A stretch of DNA of 64,000 bases from Achromobacter deleyi. GTDB lineage: Bacteria > Pseudomonadota > Gammaproteobacteria > Burkholderiales > Burkholderiaceae_B. A model generated the notes under the pieces. The model did not search any database, had not been told where the DNA came from, and worked only from the letters and a program-made list of their open reading frames with translations. The stretch covers positions 1 through 64,000 of the forward strand of contig NZ_CP065997.1 of the NCBI RefSeq assembly GCF_016127315.1, read 5' to 3'. The translations under genes and the position numbers were made by a program. Shown piece after piece: positions 39,501-47,732 of this stretch (its first letter is position 1; each line of letters starts with the position of its first letter).

Positions 39501-39987
39501 AGCGGTGCGCGCCCTGCGCGCCGGCGAAGAGCCGGACCTGGACGCGCCCTTCAACCTGGCCTGCGAGGTCAACCTGCATGCGCCCGCGCTGCTGCCGTCC
39601 GACTACTGCGCCGACGTGCACGCGCGCCTGAGCGTCTACAAGCGCCTGGCCCACGCCGCCGATGAAGACGACCTGATCCAGATCCAGGAAGAGCTGATCG
39701 ACCGCTTCGGCAAGCTGCCCGAAGCCGCGCAGACGCTGCTGACCACGCACCGCCTGCGCCTGGCCGCGCAACCGCTGGGCATCGTCAAGATCGACGCCAG
39801 CGAAACCCAGGCACTGCTGCAGTTCGGCCCCAAGACCAGCGTCGATCCGGCGAAAATCATCGAGCTGGTGCAGCGACAACGCCACATCAAACTCGCCGGA
39901 CAGGATAAATTGCGGGTTGAGATCAAGGCCGCGCAGATCCCGGCCCGCGCCGATGCCGTGCGCGCCGTGCTGCGCGCCTTGAAGTAA
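36505..39987 (+). CDS. mfd: transcription-repair coupling factor Mfd
   Basis: A 1160-aa translocase that removes stalled RNA polymerase and recruits UvrA. The UvrB-like N-terminal module has DWETLPYDAFSPHQDLISERL. The polymerase-interacting domain follows DPVVHAQHGIGRYHGL. The RecG-like motor has Walker A GDVGFGKTE (about residue 645), DEEHRFG (about 745), TATPIPRTL and HQLRGRVGRS. The C-terminal TRCF domain is complete. ATG 36505 is the preferred start; the frame is open to 36463 (MSQTWFGDF...) and a later ATG lies at 36523. Confidence 0.96.
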   Translation: MPAPSLMPALTSSSTAAPPVPATAPTLAALKAGARYAQPRPPGSGDAWLLADLARQAAAPLVVLTAETLEAQRLAEEIALFAPGLRVRQLPDWETLPYDAFSPHQDLISERLHTLHSLMMKTVDVLTVPVTTALYRLAPPSFLAAYTFSFKQKDKLNEAALRAQLTLANYNHVTQVTAPGEFCLRGGLIDLFPMGSALPYRLDLFDDEIETIRSFDVDTQRSLYPVREVQLLPGREFPMDEDSRNRFRARFREIFEGDPSRALPYKDIGNGIPFAGVEYYLPLFFDETATLFDYLTEGTITVTVGDIDDAMMRFSQDTGSRYGFLKSDRERPVLPPSALFLDEQALYARLKDFRRLALAAGQPHPDFRAAPDVSVARRAEDPIAKLRTHVGKPQGRVLLCADSAGRRETLVQMLNEFGVTPDAQPDSIEAFLASDAHFGIVAAPLATGFELPQANLAFLTENDLYPGLTSTGRRGKRDQERASNVEAMVRDLSELRAGDPVVHAQHGIGRYHGLVNMDMGEGEMEFLHLEYANGSTLYVPVSQLHVIARYSGADPEAAPLHQLGSGQWDKARRKAARQVRDTAAELLALYAQRAAREGFAFNLPLNDYQAFAEGFGFEETADQAAAIEAVLADMTSGRPMDRLVCGDVGFGKTEVALRAAFLAVANGKQVALLCPTTLLAEQHAQTFSDRFADWPVRVVELSRFRSAKEVSAAIEGINDGRVDIVIGTHKILSKDVKFKRLGLVIIDEEHRFGVRQKEALKALRAEVDVLTLTATPIPRTLGMSLEGIRDFSVIATAPQKRLAIKTFVRREDGSTLREALLRELKRGGQCYFLHNEVETIHNRRARLEELVPEARIAVAHGQMPERELEQVMKGFYQQRYNVLLCTTIIETGIDVPSANTIVIHRADRFGLAQLHQLRGRVGRSHHQAYAYLLTPGEDAITSNAKKRLEAIQAMEELGSGFYLAMHDLEIRGTGEVLGDSQSGNIQEVGFSMYNEMLNEAVRALRAGEEPDLDAPFNLACEVNLHAPALLPSDYCADVHARLSVYKRLAHAADEDDLIQIQEELIDRFGKLPEAAQTLLTTHRLRLAAQPLGIVKIDASETQALLQFGPKTSVDPAKIIELVQRQRHIKLAGQDKLRVEIKAAQIPARADAVRAVLRALK

Positions 39988-40010
39988 CCCGCCCCGACCT
40001 TCGCATTTTT

Positions 40011-40868
40011 ATGACTATCCATCACCTCGTCGTCCAATCCCCCGGCCTGACGGTCGAACACGCCGAACAGATCGCCGCCCTGGCGCAAGCGCAAGGCGTG
40101 GCCCGCATCAGCGCCACGGCCGCCCGCCTGCTCGACGTGCAGCACGACGACGCCACCCGCGCCGACGTGGTGGCGTGGGCCGAGCGCCATGGCATCGACA
40201 CCGCCTTCGTGCCGGCCGGCCTGAAGCTGGCGCAATGCAAGGTGCTGGCGATGGACATGGACTCGACGCTCATCAACATCGAGTGCATCGACGAGATCGC
40301 CGGCGTGGCGGGCGTCAAGGACAAGGTCTCGGAGATCACCGAGGCCGCCATGCGCGGCGAGATCAAGGACTTCTCCGAAAGCCTGCGCCGCCGCGTGGCG
40401 CTGCTCAAGGACGTACCGGCCGAAGCGCTGGAGCAGGTCTACACAGAGAAGCTGCGCCTGAACCCGGGCGCCGAGCGCCTCATCACCACCGCCCAGGCGG
40501 CCGGCATCAAGGTGCTGCTGGTGTCGGGTGGCTTCACCTTCTTCACCGACCGCCTGCGCGAGCGCCTGCGGCTGGACAGCGCCCACGCCAATACGCTGGA
40601 GATCGACAACGGCGTGCTGACGGGCCGCGTGCTCGGCGACATCCTGGACGCCGACGCCAAGGCCGTCTACCTGCGCGAGTTCGCTCGCACCCACGGCGCC
40701 ACCAAGGAACAGATCATCGCCATGGGCGACGGCGCCAACGACCTGAAGATGCTGGGCGCCGCGGGCTTCCCGGTGGCCTACCACGCCAAGCCGCTGGTGC
40801 GGCAGCAGACCCGCTACGCGCTGAACGTGTCGGGCCTGGACGGCGTGCTGAACTGGTTCGAGAGCTGA
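40011..40868 (+). CDS. serB: phosphoserine phosphatase SerB
   Basis: A 285-aa HAD-family enzyme, last step of serine synthesis. Nucleophile Asp82 and acid/base Asp84 are in MDMDSTLIN. Motif II is LLVSGGFTFF, motif III is around DADAKAVYLREF and motif IV is MGDGANDLKML. An ACT-like N-terminal segment (about 1-75) is shorter than in E. coli. It lies 23 bases after mfd and may be read through from it. Confidence 0.95.
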   Translation: MTIHHLVVQSPGLTVEHAEQIAALAQAQGVARISATAARLLDVQHDDATRADVVAWAERHGIDTAFVPAGLKLAQCKVLAMDMDSTLINIECIDEIAGVAGVKDKVSEITEAAMRGEIKDFSESLRRRVALLKDVPAEALEQVYTEKLRLNPGAERLITTAQAAGIKVLLVSGGFTFFTDRLRERLRLDSAHANTLEIDNGVLTGRVLGDILDADAKAVYLREFARTHGATKEQIIAMGDGANDLKMLGAAGFPVAYHAKPLVRQQTRYALNVSGLDGVLNWFES

Positions 40869-40886
40869 TCGCGCCGCACTCGCCCC

Positions 40887-40914
40887 AAAAAAAAGCCACC
40901 GTCGAGGTGGCTTT
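40887..40914. terminator. bidirectional terminator between serB and tpsA
   Basis: The stem GCCACC/GGTGGC (40895-40900 with 40906-40911) has a 5-base loop, flanked by A8 on the left and T4 on the right. The long A-run gives an eight-T tail on the minus strand, so it best serves the convergent exoprotein gene. Confidence 0.85.
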
Positions 40915-40978
40915 TGAAAGCGCCCGCCGACCCGGCGCATGGCGGGTTGGCGGACCGTAGTCAGTCCGTCGGTTGACG

Positions 40979-43900
40979 CTATTCGGAAGGCCTCGAGGCG
41001 TCCAGCTTCAACGACCCGCACTCTTCGCCGGCGCACACGCTGACATTCACCTCCTGAGTGGCCACTTGATAGTGGCTGGCGGGTGCCGCCGGTTCGCCAT
41101 TGACATGGAAGCCACTCTGCGGCGCCTGGGCCTGGGCCGACGTCTGCGCATTCGCGCTGCTCTGCCCCTTCGTGACCACGAGCGCGCTTCTGACCTCCTG
41201 CACCTCCGCGGCCGTCAACTGCGGGAAGGGGCCGGGCAATTCACCGACGGCTGGAACCTCGGGATTCTTGCCGTCGCCCTCGTCCGGGGCCGGGTCCACA
41301 CCAGGCTCCCCGTCGACGGCACCCGAGTCGGCGCCGGCGTCCGGGTTCTTACCGGCTTCGCCAGTCCCCTTGTCGCTGTCGGCGCCGGGGTCCTTGTCCG
41401 TGTCGACGGCACCCGAGTCGCCGCCGGTCTCGGGGACCTTGTCAGCTTCGCCCGTGCCCTTGTCACCCTCGGAGCCTGAGTCCTGGTCGGTGTCGCCGGG
41501 AACCGTGCCACCGTCAACGCCCGGATTCTTGTCGGCTTCGCCAGCGCCCTTGTCGCTGTCGGTGCCGGGGTCCTTGTCCGTGTCGACGGCACCCGAGTCG
41601 CCGCCGGCCTCGGGGGCCTTGTCAGCTTCGCCCGTGCCCTTGTCACCCTCGGAGCCTGAGTCCTGGTCGGTGTCGCCGGGAACCGTGCCACCGTCAACGC
41701 CCGGATTCTTGTCGGCTTCGCCAGTCCCCTTGTCGCTGTCGGCGCCGGGGTCCTTGTCCGTGTCGACGGCACCCGAGTCGCCGCCGGTCTCGGGGACCTT
41801 GTCAGCTTCGCCCGTGCCCTTGTCACCCTCGGAGCCTGAGTCCTGGTCGGTGTCGCCGGGAACCGTGCCACCGTCAACGCCCGGATTCTTGTCGGCTTCG
41901 CCAGCGCCCTTGTCGCTGTCGGTGCCGGGGTCCTTGTCCGTGTCGACGGCACCCGAGTCGCCGCCGGCCTCGGGGGCCTTGTCAGCTTCGCCCGTGCCCT
42001 TGTCACCTTCGGAGCCTGAGTCCTGGTCGGTGTCGCCGGGAACCGTGCCACCGTCAACGCCCGGATTCTTGTCGGCTTCGCCAATGCCCTTGTCTCCCTC
42101 GGTGACCGGGCCCTTGCCGGTTTCGTCAGTACCCGAGCCATCTACAACGCCCGGCTTCTCGACCGTGCCGCCGGTACCCGTTTGCGCCTCCGCGGGCGGC
42201 GTATTGCTGGCATCGACGTTGTCCTTGCCACCCTCGGTGACCGAACCCTTGCCGGTTTCGTCAGTACCCGAGCCATCTACAACGCCCGGTTTCTCGACCG
42301 TTTCGCCAGTATCCGTTTGCGCCTCCGCGGGCGGCGTATTGCTGACATCGACGTTGTCCTTGCCACCCTCGGTGACCGAACCCTTGCCGGTTTCGTCAGT
42401 ACCCGAGCCATCTACAACGCCCGGTTTCTCGACCGTTTCGCCAGTATCCGTTTGCGTTTCCGCGGGCGGCGTATTGCTGGCATCGACGTTGTCCTTGCCA
42501 CCCTCGGTGACCGAACCCTTGCCGGTTTCGTCAGTACCCGAGCCATCTACAACGCCCGGCTTCTCGACCGTGCCGCCAGTACCCGTTTGCGCCTCCGCGG
42601 GCGGCGTATTGCTGACATCGACGTTGTCCTTGCCACCCTCGGTGACCGAACCCTTGCCGGTTTCGTCAGTACCCGAGCCGTCTACAACGCCCGGTTTCTC
42701 GACCGTGCCGCCAGTACCCGTTTGCGCCTCCGCGGGCGGCGTATTGCTGGCATCGACGTTGTCCTTACCTGCCTCGGTGACCGAGTCATTGCTGGGTGCC
42801 GGGTCCTTCGCCGGTTCCGGCTGCGTGCCCGACGCCAACACGACGTTGCTCGATTCGCCCAGGCTTCCCTGGAGCGTGTTGCCCGCCAGCGCCCCCTCCC
42901 CCGTCGCAACGAGACCGGTCACTTCAAGCTTCGCGGCAGAAAGCGTGTTGCCGGACAACGTCACCCCATCGCCTTTCAGCGTCATAACGTCGCTATCCGA
43001 GGAAACACTCGCCTTGGTGAGCTGGAGTCCGTCGCCATTGCCCAAGGCGCCTTTACTCAGCCCTGCAAGCGTCACGCCACTAGCGCTCTCGACTCGAATG
43101 ACGTTTGGATTCTCCGGCGTTCCCTCTTTCACGTTCATCACCAACTGGCCCTTGTTGGCCTGGATGACGACCCCTTTCTTGCCATTGATGACGATGGTTC
43201 CACCACCGCTGGTGGAGTCGACGTCAACGGCGGAAAATCGGATATTCCCCGAATCGGCCGTGATGTTCACCGCCCCCCCAGCCTTGATCTCCGAAACGAT
43301 GCCGAATCCCGCAGTGAGCGCCATGGGCCCTTTCACCGTCAGGTCGCCAGCGGCGGTCAGGCCATAGTAATTTCCACTGATACCGCCCAAGGTGTCCAGG
43401 GTGATATTGCCGGCGGTGATCGTGCCATTGTTGGTGAACGCCAGGGACGTCTTGCCGCTGTCGGTATTGGCCGGGCCGACATGGAAATCACCGCCATTCA
43501 GGGCGAAGCGAACATACCGCCCGATGGTCACGTTTCCGTCCTGCCCACCATTGCCCGTCAACAGGCTGAGATTGAGCGCACCTGCTGTTGCCTGGATTGC
43601 AAACTCGCCTACCGAGTCGGGATCCACCCAGTCCTGCCGATTCTCGAACGCGATATCCTTGTCCGCCTTCAGCGTCAGGGTCGCCGCGCCATCTGCAGTT
43701 TTCTTTACCTGCGCGTCGCCCTTGAAGGTGATGGTCCCCGATTGATCGCCATTGGCATGCGTGTCCACGGTCACGCTGGTCCCGGCATTCAATTGCTCGG
43801 TGATTTTCGTCGCGCTGACTTGTGCCCCCGAGGCGGCCGGGCTGAATACCTGGCCCGATGTGTCGTCTTGCATGACGGCCGTATCGGTGCCGACATCGCC

Positions 43901-45301
43901 CTTGACGATCTCGACGTCCAGCGGATCCAGCAGCCAGCCGCCCCCCAGGCCGGCGGATGCGGATGCGTCCACATCGCCAAACGCCTGGAGATTGCCGCGC
44001 GAGGACGTCTCCACCTGCCCGCCGTTGCCCGAGCCGGCGCCACCACGCGCCGCGATCGCGCCCTGGAAGTTGGTGTAGTCCTCCGACCACAGCACGGCGG
44101 TGCCGCCATTGCCGCTTTGCGTCGCGGAAACATCGATGGTGGAGGCCTTGTCCATCACCACCTTCGAGGCGTTGCGGATCTTGCCGTCCTTGCCTTGCCA
44201 GCCCCCGCCGACATACACCTGGCCGCCCCCGGTCTTGCCGGTGGCGGAGGTCTTGCCGGCTGCCGCGAGGTGGATGTTGCGGCCTTCCAGCGTGACCTTG
44301 CCGCCCTGCCCCGCCGCGCTGTCGGCCAGCAAGCGGCCCGACTGGCTCACCACGCCACTGTCGCCGCCGTCCAGCACGATCTCGCCGCCGCGGCTTTCCA
44401 GTCCTGTCGCCTCGACCGTGCCGCTGTTGTTCACCACCGTGTTCAGCAACATGTCGCGGCCACGCGCGGTCAGGTACACCGAGCCATTGGTGGCTGCGAT
44501 CAGGCCGGTGTTTTCCACCAGCGCGTTCACGACGCTACCACTGACCGACACCGATACCAGCCCGGCGTTGTCCAGCTGCAGGGAGACCTTGTCCGCCGCC
44601 GCCAGCACGGTCTTGCCCGCCGGCGTGGTGATGGTGCCGCTGTTCTTGACCTGGCCGCCGGCCAGCACGATGTAGCCGCCCGGCGCGGCCACCAGGTTGC
44701 CCTGGTTGACGACCTGGGCGTCGGCGCTGCCGCCGCTCAGGTCGTAGCGGCCCGCCATGAAGTCGGCGGTGCTGAGATTCTTGGTGGAGGCCAGCAGGCC
44801 CGCCACGTTCACCTGTGCGTCCTTGCCGAACAGGACGCCGTTCGGGTTCAGGATAATCACCTTGCCGTTGGCCTGCAGGCTTCCCAGGATCTGCGAGCCG
44901 CTGGCCCCCATCACCCGGTTCAACGCCACCGCGTTGCTGTCAGGCTGGACGAAGCGCACGGTGTTTTGCGCGCCAACGTCGAAACTCTGCCATTGGGTGA
45001 CCAGCTTCTGCGTCTGCTGCTGGATGGTCATCTGGTTGCCGGACGTGCTGATGCCGCCCTGGCCGGCAACGATCTGGCCACCGACCGGCAGGTCCGGGTT
45101 GGCCAGCGCCAGTCCGGGCAGTGTGACCAGGGTGAGTGCGGCCAACAGCGGACGCAGCGACAGCACGCTCGCGCCGCCGGAGCCCGCGCGCGAAGCCGAG
45201 CGGCCGGTGCTTTTCTGCTTGCCGGCCCCGGTGGTCAGCTCGCTCACCGCGACCAACTGGTTGCGGCGCCGGTCAAATTTCAGTCGATAGATCTTGTTCA
45301 T
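40979..45301 (-). CDS. TpsA exoprotein: FHA-type two-partner secreted protein with tandem repeats
   Basis: A 1440-aa surface/secreted protein exported by the upstream TpsB. It starts with an extended signal region (MNKIYRLKFDRRRNQLVAVS), a hydrophobic core at 46-66 and cleavage near ALA/NP (67). The TPS domain (about 70-320) carries NPNGVLFG (152-159). A beta-helix-like part extends to about 835. Five 45-residue repeats (840-1064) and eight 30-residue half-repeats (1070-1309, plus a degenerate ninth) form an acidic Gly/Asp/Thr-rich stalk. The only cysteines are Cys1423 and Cys1428 at the end. No toxin or adhesin domain was recognised. It lies 113 bases after tpsB in the same direction. Confidence 0.9.
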   Translation of the reverse strand: MNKIYRLKFDRRRNQLVAVSELTTGAGKQKSTGRSASRAGSGGASVLSLRPLLAALTLVTLPGLALANPDLPVGGQIVAGQGGISTSGNQMTIQQQTQKLVTQWQSFDVGAQNTVRFVQPDSNAVALNRVMGASGSQILGSLQANGKVIILNPNGVLFGKDAQVNVAGLLASTKNLSTADFMAGRYDLSGGSADAQVVNQGNLVAAPGGYIVLAGGQVKNSGTITTPAGKTVLAAADKVSLQLDNAGLVSVSVSGSVVNALVENTGLIAATNGSVYLTARGRDMLLNTVVNNSGTVEATGLESRGGEIVLDGGDSGVVSQSGRLLADSAAGQGGKVTLEGRNIHLAAAGKTSATGKTGGGQVYVGGGWQGKDGKIRNASKVVMDKASTIDVSATQSGNGGTAVLWSEDYTNFQGAIAARGGAGSGNGGQVETSSRGNLQAFGDVDASASAGLGGGWLLDPLDVEIVKGDVGTDTAVMQDDTSGQVFSPAASGAQVSATKITEQLNAGTSVTVDTHANGDQSGTITFKGDAQVKKTADGAATLTLKADKDIAFENRQDWVDPDSVGEFAIQATAGALNLSLLTGNGGQDGNVTIGRYVRFALNGGDFHVGPANTDSGKTSLAFTNNGTITAGNITLDTLGGISGNYYGLTAAGDLTVKGPMALTAGFGIVSEIKAGGAVNITADSGNIRFSAVDVDSTSGGGTIVINGKKGVVIQANKGQLVMNVKEGTPENPNVIRVESASGVTLAGLSKGALGNGDGLQLTKASVSSDSDVMTLKGDGVTLSGNTLSAAKLEVTGLVATGEGALAGNTLQGSLGESSNVVLASGTQPEPAKDPAPSNDSVTEAGKDNVDASNTPPAEAQTGTGGTVEKPGVVDGSGTDETGKGSVTEGGKDNVDVSNTPPAEAQTGTGGTVEKPGVVDGSGTDETGKGSVTEGGKDNVDASNTPPAETQTDTGETVEKPGVVDGSGTDETGKGSVTEGGKDNVDVSNTPPAEAQTDTGETVEKPGVVDGSGTDETGKGSVTEGGKDNVDASNTPPAEAQTGTGGTVEKPGVVDGSGTDETGKGPVTEGDKGIGEADKNPGVDGGTVPGDTDQDSGSEGDKGTGEADKAPEAGGDSGAVDTDKDPGTDSDKGAGEADKNPGVDGGTVPGDTDQDSGSEGDKGTGEADKVPETGGDSGAVDTDKDPGADSDKGTGEADKNPGVDGGTVPGDTDQDSGSEGDKGTGEADKAPEAGGDSGAVDTDKDPGTDSDKGAGEADKNPGVDGGTVPGDTDQDSGSEGDKGTGEADKVPETGGDSGAVDTDKDPGADSDKGTGEAGKNPDAGADSGAVDGEPGVDPAPDEGDGKNPEVPAVGELPGPFPQLTAAEVQEVRSALVVTKGQSSANAQTSAQAQAPQSGFHVNGEPAAPASHYQVATQEVNVSVCAGEECGSLKLDASRPSE
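41285..42094 (-). repeat. tandem repeats of 90 bp arranged as 180- and 360-bp units in tpsA
   Basis: Eight 90-bp units (41375-42094) plus a degenerate ninth (41285-41374). Two alternating types, DKGTGEADKNPGVDGGTVPG-like and DKGTGEADKAPEAGGDSGAV-like, make a 180-bp unit present four times. Small changes (PEA/PET, GTDS/GADS, GAGE/GTGE) repeat every 360 bp, so the 360-bp block itself was duplicated. Confidence 0.95.
42110..42784 (-). repeat. five tandem 135-bp repeats in tpsA
   Basis: Each unit encodes 45 residues of the form SVTEGGKDNVDxSNTPPAE followed by QTxTGxTVEKPGVVDGSGTD and ETGKG. Variation is limited to a few positions: A or V before SN, G or D after QT, and G or E after TG. It adjoins the 90-bp repeat block with only five codons between. 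Confidence 0.95.
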
Positions 45302-45414
45302 GATTCATGCTCTTTGGAGATGCGGACACGCAAGCACGGCAGCCCGGATGGGCGCCATGCGCCTGGCGTCGTGCTCAGGTATCCGCATGGACGAAATGGG
45401 TCAGTGCCGGGGAG
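45302..45414 (-). promoter_or_regulatory. structured intercistronic region between tpsB and tpsA
   Basis: Three nested stems: 45320-45326 with 45382-45388, 45333-45338 with 45370-45375, and 45351-45355 with 45359-45363. The structure ends 19 bases before the tpsA ATG, close to the weak AGAG ribosome-binding site, so it could affect tpsA translation or mRNA processing. Confidence 0.5.
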
Positions 45415-47223
45415 TCAGAAGGTCTTCACCGCCGACAGCCAGAAGCGGTCATGGTCGTTGTGCACGGCGTTCGGTTCCGCCACGCCCGTGCGATGCGCCC
45501 AGGTCATGGTCAGCGCGTAGTCGCCCGGCGACGACAGCGTCAGGTACATCCCCGCCCCCGCCAGGTTCAGGTGGTTGTCGCCGGCCAGACGGCTGCCCTG
45601 GCTGGACGTGTTGTTGCGGTACTGCTCGCCCCAGCCCTGGTCATAGAAAGCCGCCACCGTGACCTGCGGCGCATTGCCCGCCCAGGCCGGCGCGGTGATG
45701 CCCTGGCGCAGGCGCAGTTCTGCCGTGGCCACGGCCCCCTGGTCCACGGTGCCGTCACCGATGTCGTACGCGCGCACGGCGGACGGGCCGCCCATCAGGA
45801 ATTTCTGCGATGCATCCAGGTTGTGGTTCGCCACCTGGCCATTCAGGCCGACGTAGAGGGAGAACGGCCCCCACATCTGTTGATCGTGGCTCACCTGGAA
45901 ATTGAAGCGGGAGAACTGGCCGCCGGAGTTGGCCGCGGCCCCGAGTTCGCGCGACATGTCGCTGCGCAGGCTCACATTGCCCAGGGTGCCGGTGACGCCG
46001 AACGCTGTCAGGCCGCCGGGCAGGTCCAGCACGGAGCCGGTCACGGACAGCGCGCCCAGGCTGACCTGCTTGCGGCCGAGAGTGACGCCGGAAGGCGTCA
46101 ACCCGGCGAACAGATCGGGGTACTCGTCCTTCAGGAATTGCTGCCCGGCATCCAGCCGCACATCGACGCGCGCGCGGGCCGTGCGTATCCAGGGCTGCGT
46201 CACGTACAGGCCGACGCTGTCCGAATGCCCCTTGAACGCCAGGCCGCTCAGGTTGTAGCGGTAGTTCAGATGGCTGTAGTTCAGGCCAAGCCGCGTGCCG
46301 CGACCGCCGCCGGGCAGCAGGCTGTAGTCGATGGCGCCATTGAACAGATTGCTTTTTTCATACGCGTCCAGCACATCCACGCGCAACTGGTCGCCCAGGC
46401 CGAGCAGGTTGTTGGCGTAGCCGCCCATCATCACCCGGCCGCGGCCGGTGGTGCGGTCACCTTGATTGTCCAGACCGACGTAGCCCCCATACCGCTTGCC
46501 CGGAGTCACGGTGATTTCCGGCGTGGTGGTGCCGGGCTTGGTGCCGGAGGCCATGGAAACCTGCGCAGTCACCCCCGGGATTTCGTTGAGCAGCAGCGCT
46601 TCGCGGTCGAGCGTCGCGCGCGTCACCAGTTCGCCTTCCGGGGTGGTGGCGCGGATCAGTTGCTCCACGATGGAGGAACGCAGCGAAGAGGTGTTCTTCA
46701 CTTGCGCGCGATCGTAATGGCCGGGAATCACCTGAATGGTCAGCTCGCCGTCCTTGACGGTCTGCGCGGGCAACACCGCGCGCGCCAGCAACAGGCCGTG
46801 CTGCCGATAGAGGTCCGTCACTTTCTGCGTCATGGCCGACAGGCCCGCGAAAGTCTGCGGGTGGTCGAGATCGGCCGCCACGACGCGCTGCAGCGCGGCT
46901 TCGTCAACGCCCTTGAGGACCGGCAAGCCGGTGAAGACCACTCGCTTGACGATCACCGTGGCACTCGAGTTCGGCGCGACACGACCACGGGCCTGTTCCG
47001 GCGGCAGCACCAGCGCCGGCGCAGCCGGCGCTGGCGGCTGCGTTGTTTCCTGCTGACGGATCTGGTTGCCGAGCGCGCCCGCGCCGGGCGGCATGCTTTG
47101 CGCCGCGGCGCCCGCGCTGGCGAGCAAGAGCATCATCGGCGCCAGCGTGAACATCGCGCGACATGGACGTGTCTTGTGTTTTTTGAGGCGAGCGAAGCCC
47201 ACCCGCGCATGCAGATTGTGCAT
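45415..47223 (-). CDS. TpsB outer-membrane transporter (FhaC/ShlB family)
   Basis: A 602-aa Omp85-superfamily pore that exports TpsA. A long basic N-terminus leads to a signal peptide ending near AAA/QS. A periplasmic helix and Pro-rich linker are followed by two POTRA domains (about 85-235), with IPGHYDRAQVKN between them, then a 16-strand barrel. The conserved L6 motif appears as GGPSAVRAYDIGDG, and the protein ends in phenylalanine (AVKTF), as expected for barrel assembly. ATG 47223 is preferred because GGTGG lies about 9 bases upstream; a GTG at 47235 lacks one. Confidence 0.92.
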   Translation of the reverse strand: MHNLHARVGFARLKKHKTRPCRAMFTLAPMMLLLASAGAAAQSMPPGAGALGNQIRQQETTQPPAPAAPALVLPPEQARGRVAPNSSATVIVKRVVFTGLPVLKGVDEAALQRVVAADLDHPQTFAGLSAMTQKVTDLYRQHGLLLARAVLPAQTVKDGELTIQVIPGHYDRAQVKNTSSLRSSIVEQLIRATTPEGELVTRATLDREALLLNEIPGVTAQVSMASGTKPGTTTPEITVTPGKRYGGYVGLDNQGDRTTGRGRVMMGGYANNLLGLGDQLRVDVLDAYEKSNLFNGAIDYSLLPGGGRGTRLGLNYSHLNYRYNLSGLAFKGHSDSVGLYVTQPWIRTARARVDVRLDAGQQFLKDEYPDLFAGLTPSGVTLGRKQVSLGALSVTGSVLDLPGGLTAFGVTGTLGNVSLRSDMSRELGAAANSGGQFSRFNFQVSHDQQMWGPFSLYVGLNGQVANHNLDASQKFLMGGPSAVRAYDIGDGTVDQGAVATAELRLRQGITAPAWAGNAPQVTVAAFYDQGWGEQYRNNTSSQGSRLAGDNHLNLAGAGMYLTLSSPGDYALTMTWAHRTGVAEPNAVHNDHDRFWLSAVKTF

Positions 47224-47732
47224 AGAAAATACCACCGGGTTAACTATTTAAAAAAAGGACGGCTACCGCATCCGGGTAACTGAACACAAAGAACAAAGCG
47301 CTTTGAACGGCAGCACGATCATTGCCGCGACCGGTGCCTTGCGCGGGCTGAGCGTCTTATTTCCTTTGCGGCGATGAACGCTGCGGGATGGCGTCAACGT
47401 TTCATTGCGTGATTGCGCAGGGGTTGATGATAAGTACGGGCACCACGGCCCAGACGCCCCACAAACGGACTAGCTTATGTGTGCACCACAAATCTCCGGT
47501 TTCCAAAATCGACCGCTTCCACACGGGATTGCGTTACCTGGAAGCAGCATTAATTCTGAAGCGGAATACCGACAAAGTTCGGCGCGAACCCGGCATACAG
47601 GACCAACTAACACGCAGGGAATTGGCTTTGAGGGAATTACGCGACAACACCCGTTTTAGGTCCGCTGCGCCTGCGCGCAGGATCGCGCGATGCCGCCGCG
47701 GGTAGCGGCGGTCATCGCCAGAGACGACGGGA
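47224..47732. promoter_or_regulatory. upstream region of tpsB, no gene seen
   Basis: About 500 bases, less GC-rich than the surroundings. Candidate signals are the 12-bp palindrome CAAAGCGCTTTG (47294-47305, about 70 bases before tpsB), 8-bp direct repeats AGGGAATT at 47616-47623 and 47631-47638 (15-base period), and a 7-bp GC stem (47693-47699 with 47705-47711) just after the receptor gene. No confident -35/-10 pair was found. A 105-codon open frame on the plus strand lacks family features. Confidence 0.4.

Noticed and set aside
41375..42784. Possible CRISPR array because of regular repeats
   Set aside because: Repeats are contiguous with no unique spacers, are multiples of three bases and encode a coherent protein stalk.
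41100..43367. Long open frame on the plus strand opposite the tpsA repeats, rich in Ser/Pro/Val
   Set aside because: It is the complement of the tandem repeats, kept open by their codon pattern. It has no signal, domain or ribosome-binding site, while the minus strand has a full TPS protein.
42182..45520. 1112-codon plus-strand open frame across tpsA
   Set aside because: High-GC antisense shadow with Arg/Gly/Val-rich composition and no recognisable family.
47388..47705. 105-codon open frame between tpsB and the receptor gene
   Set aside because: No ribosome-binding site, no hydrophobic or domain pattern, and it runs toward the end of the receptor gene.
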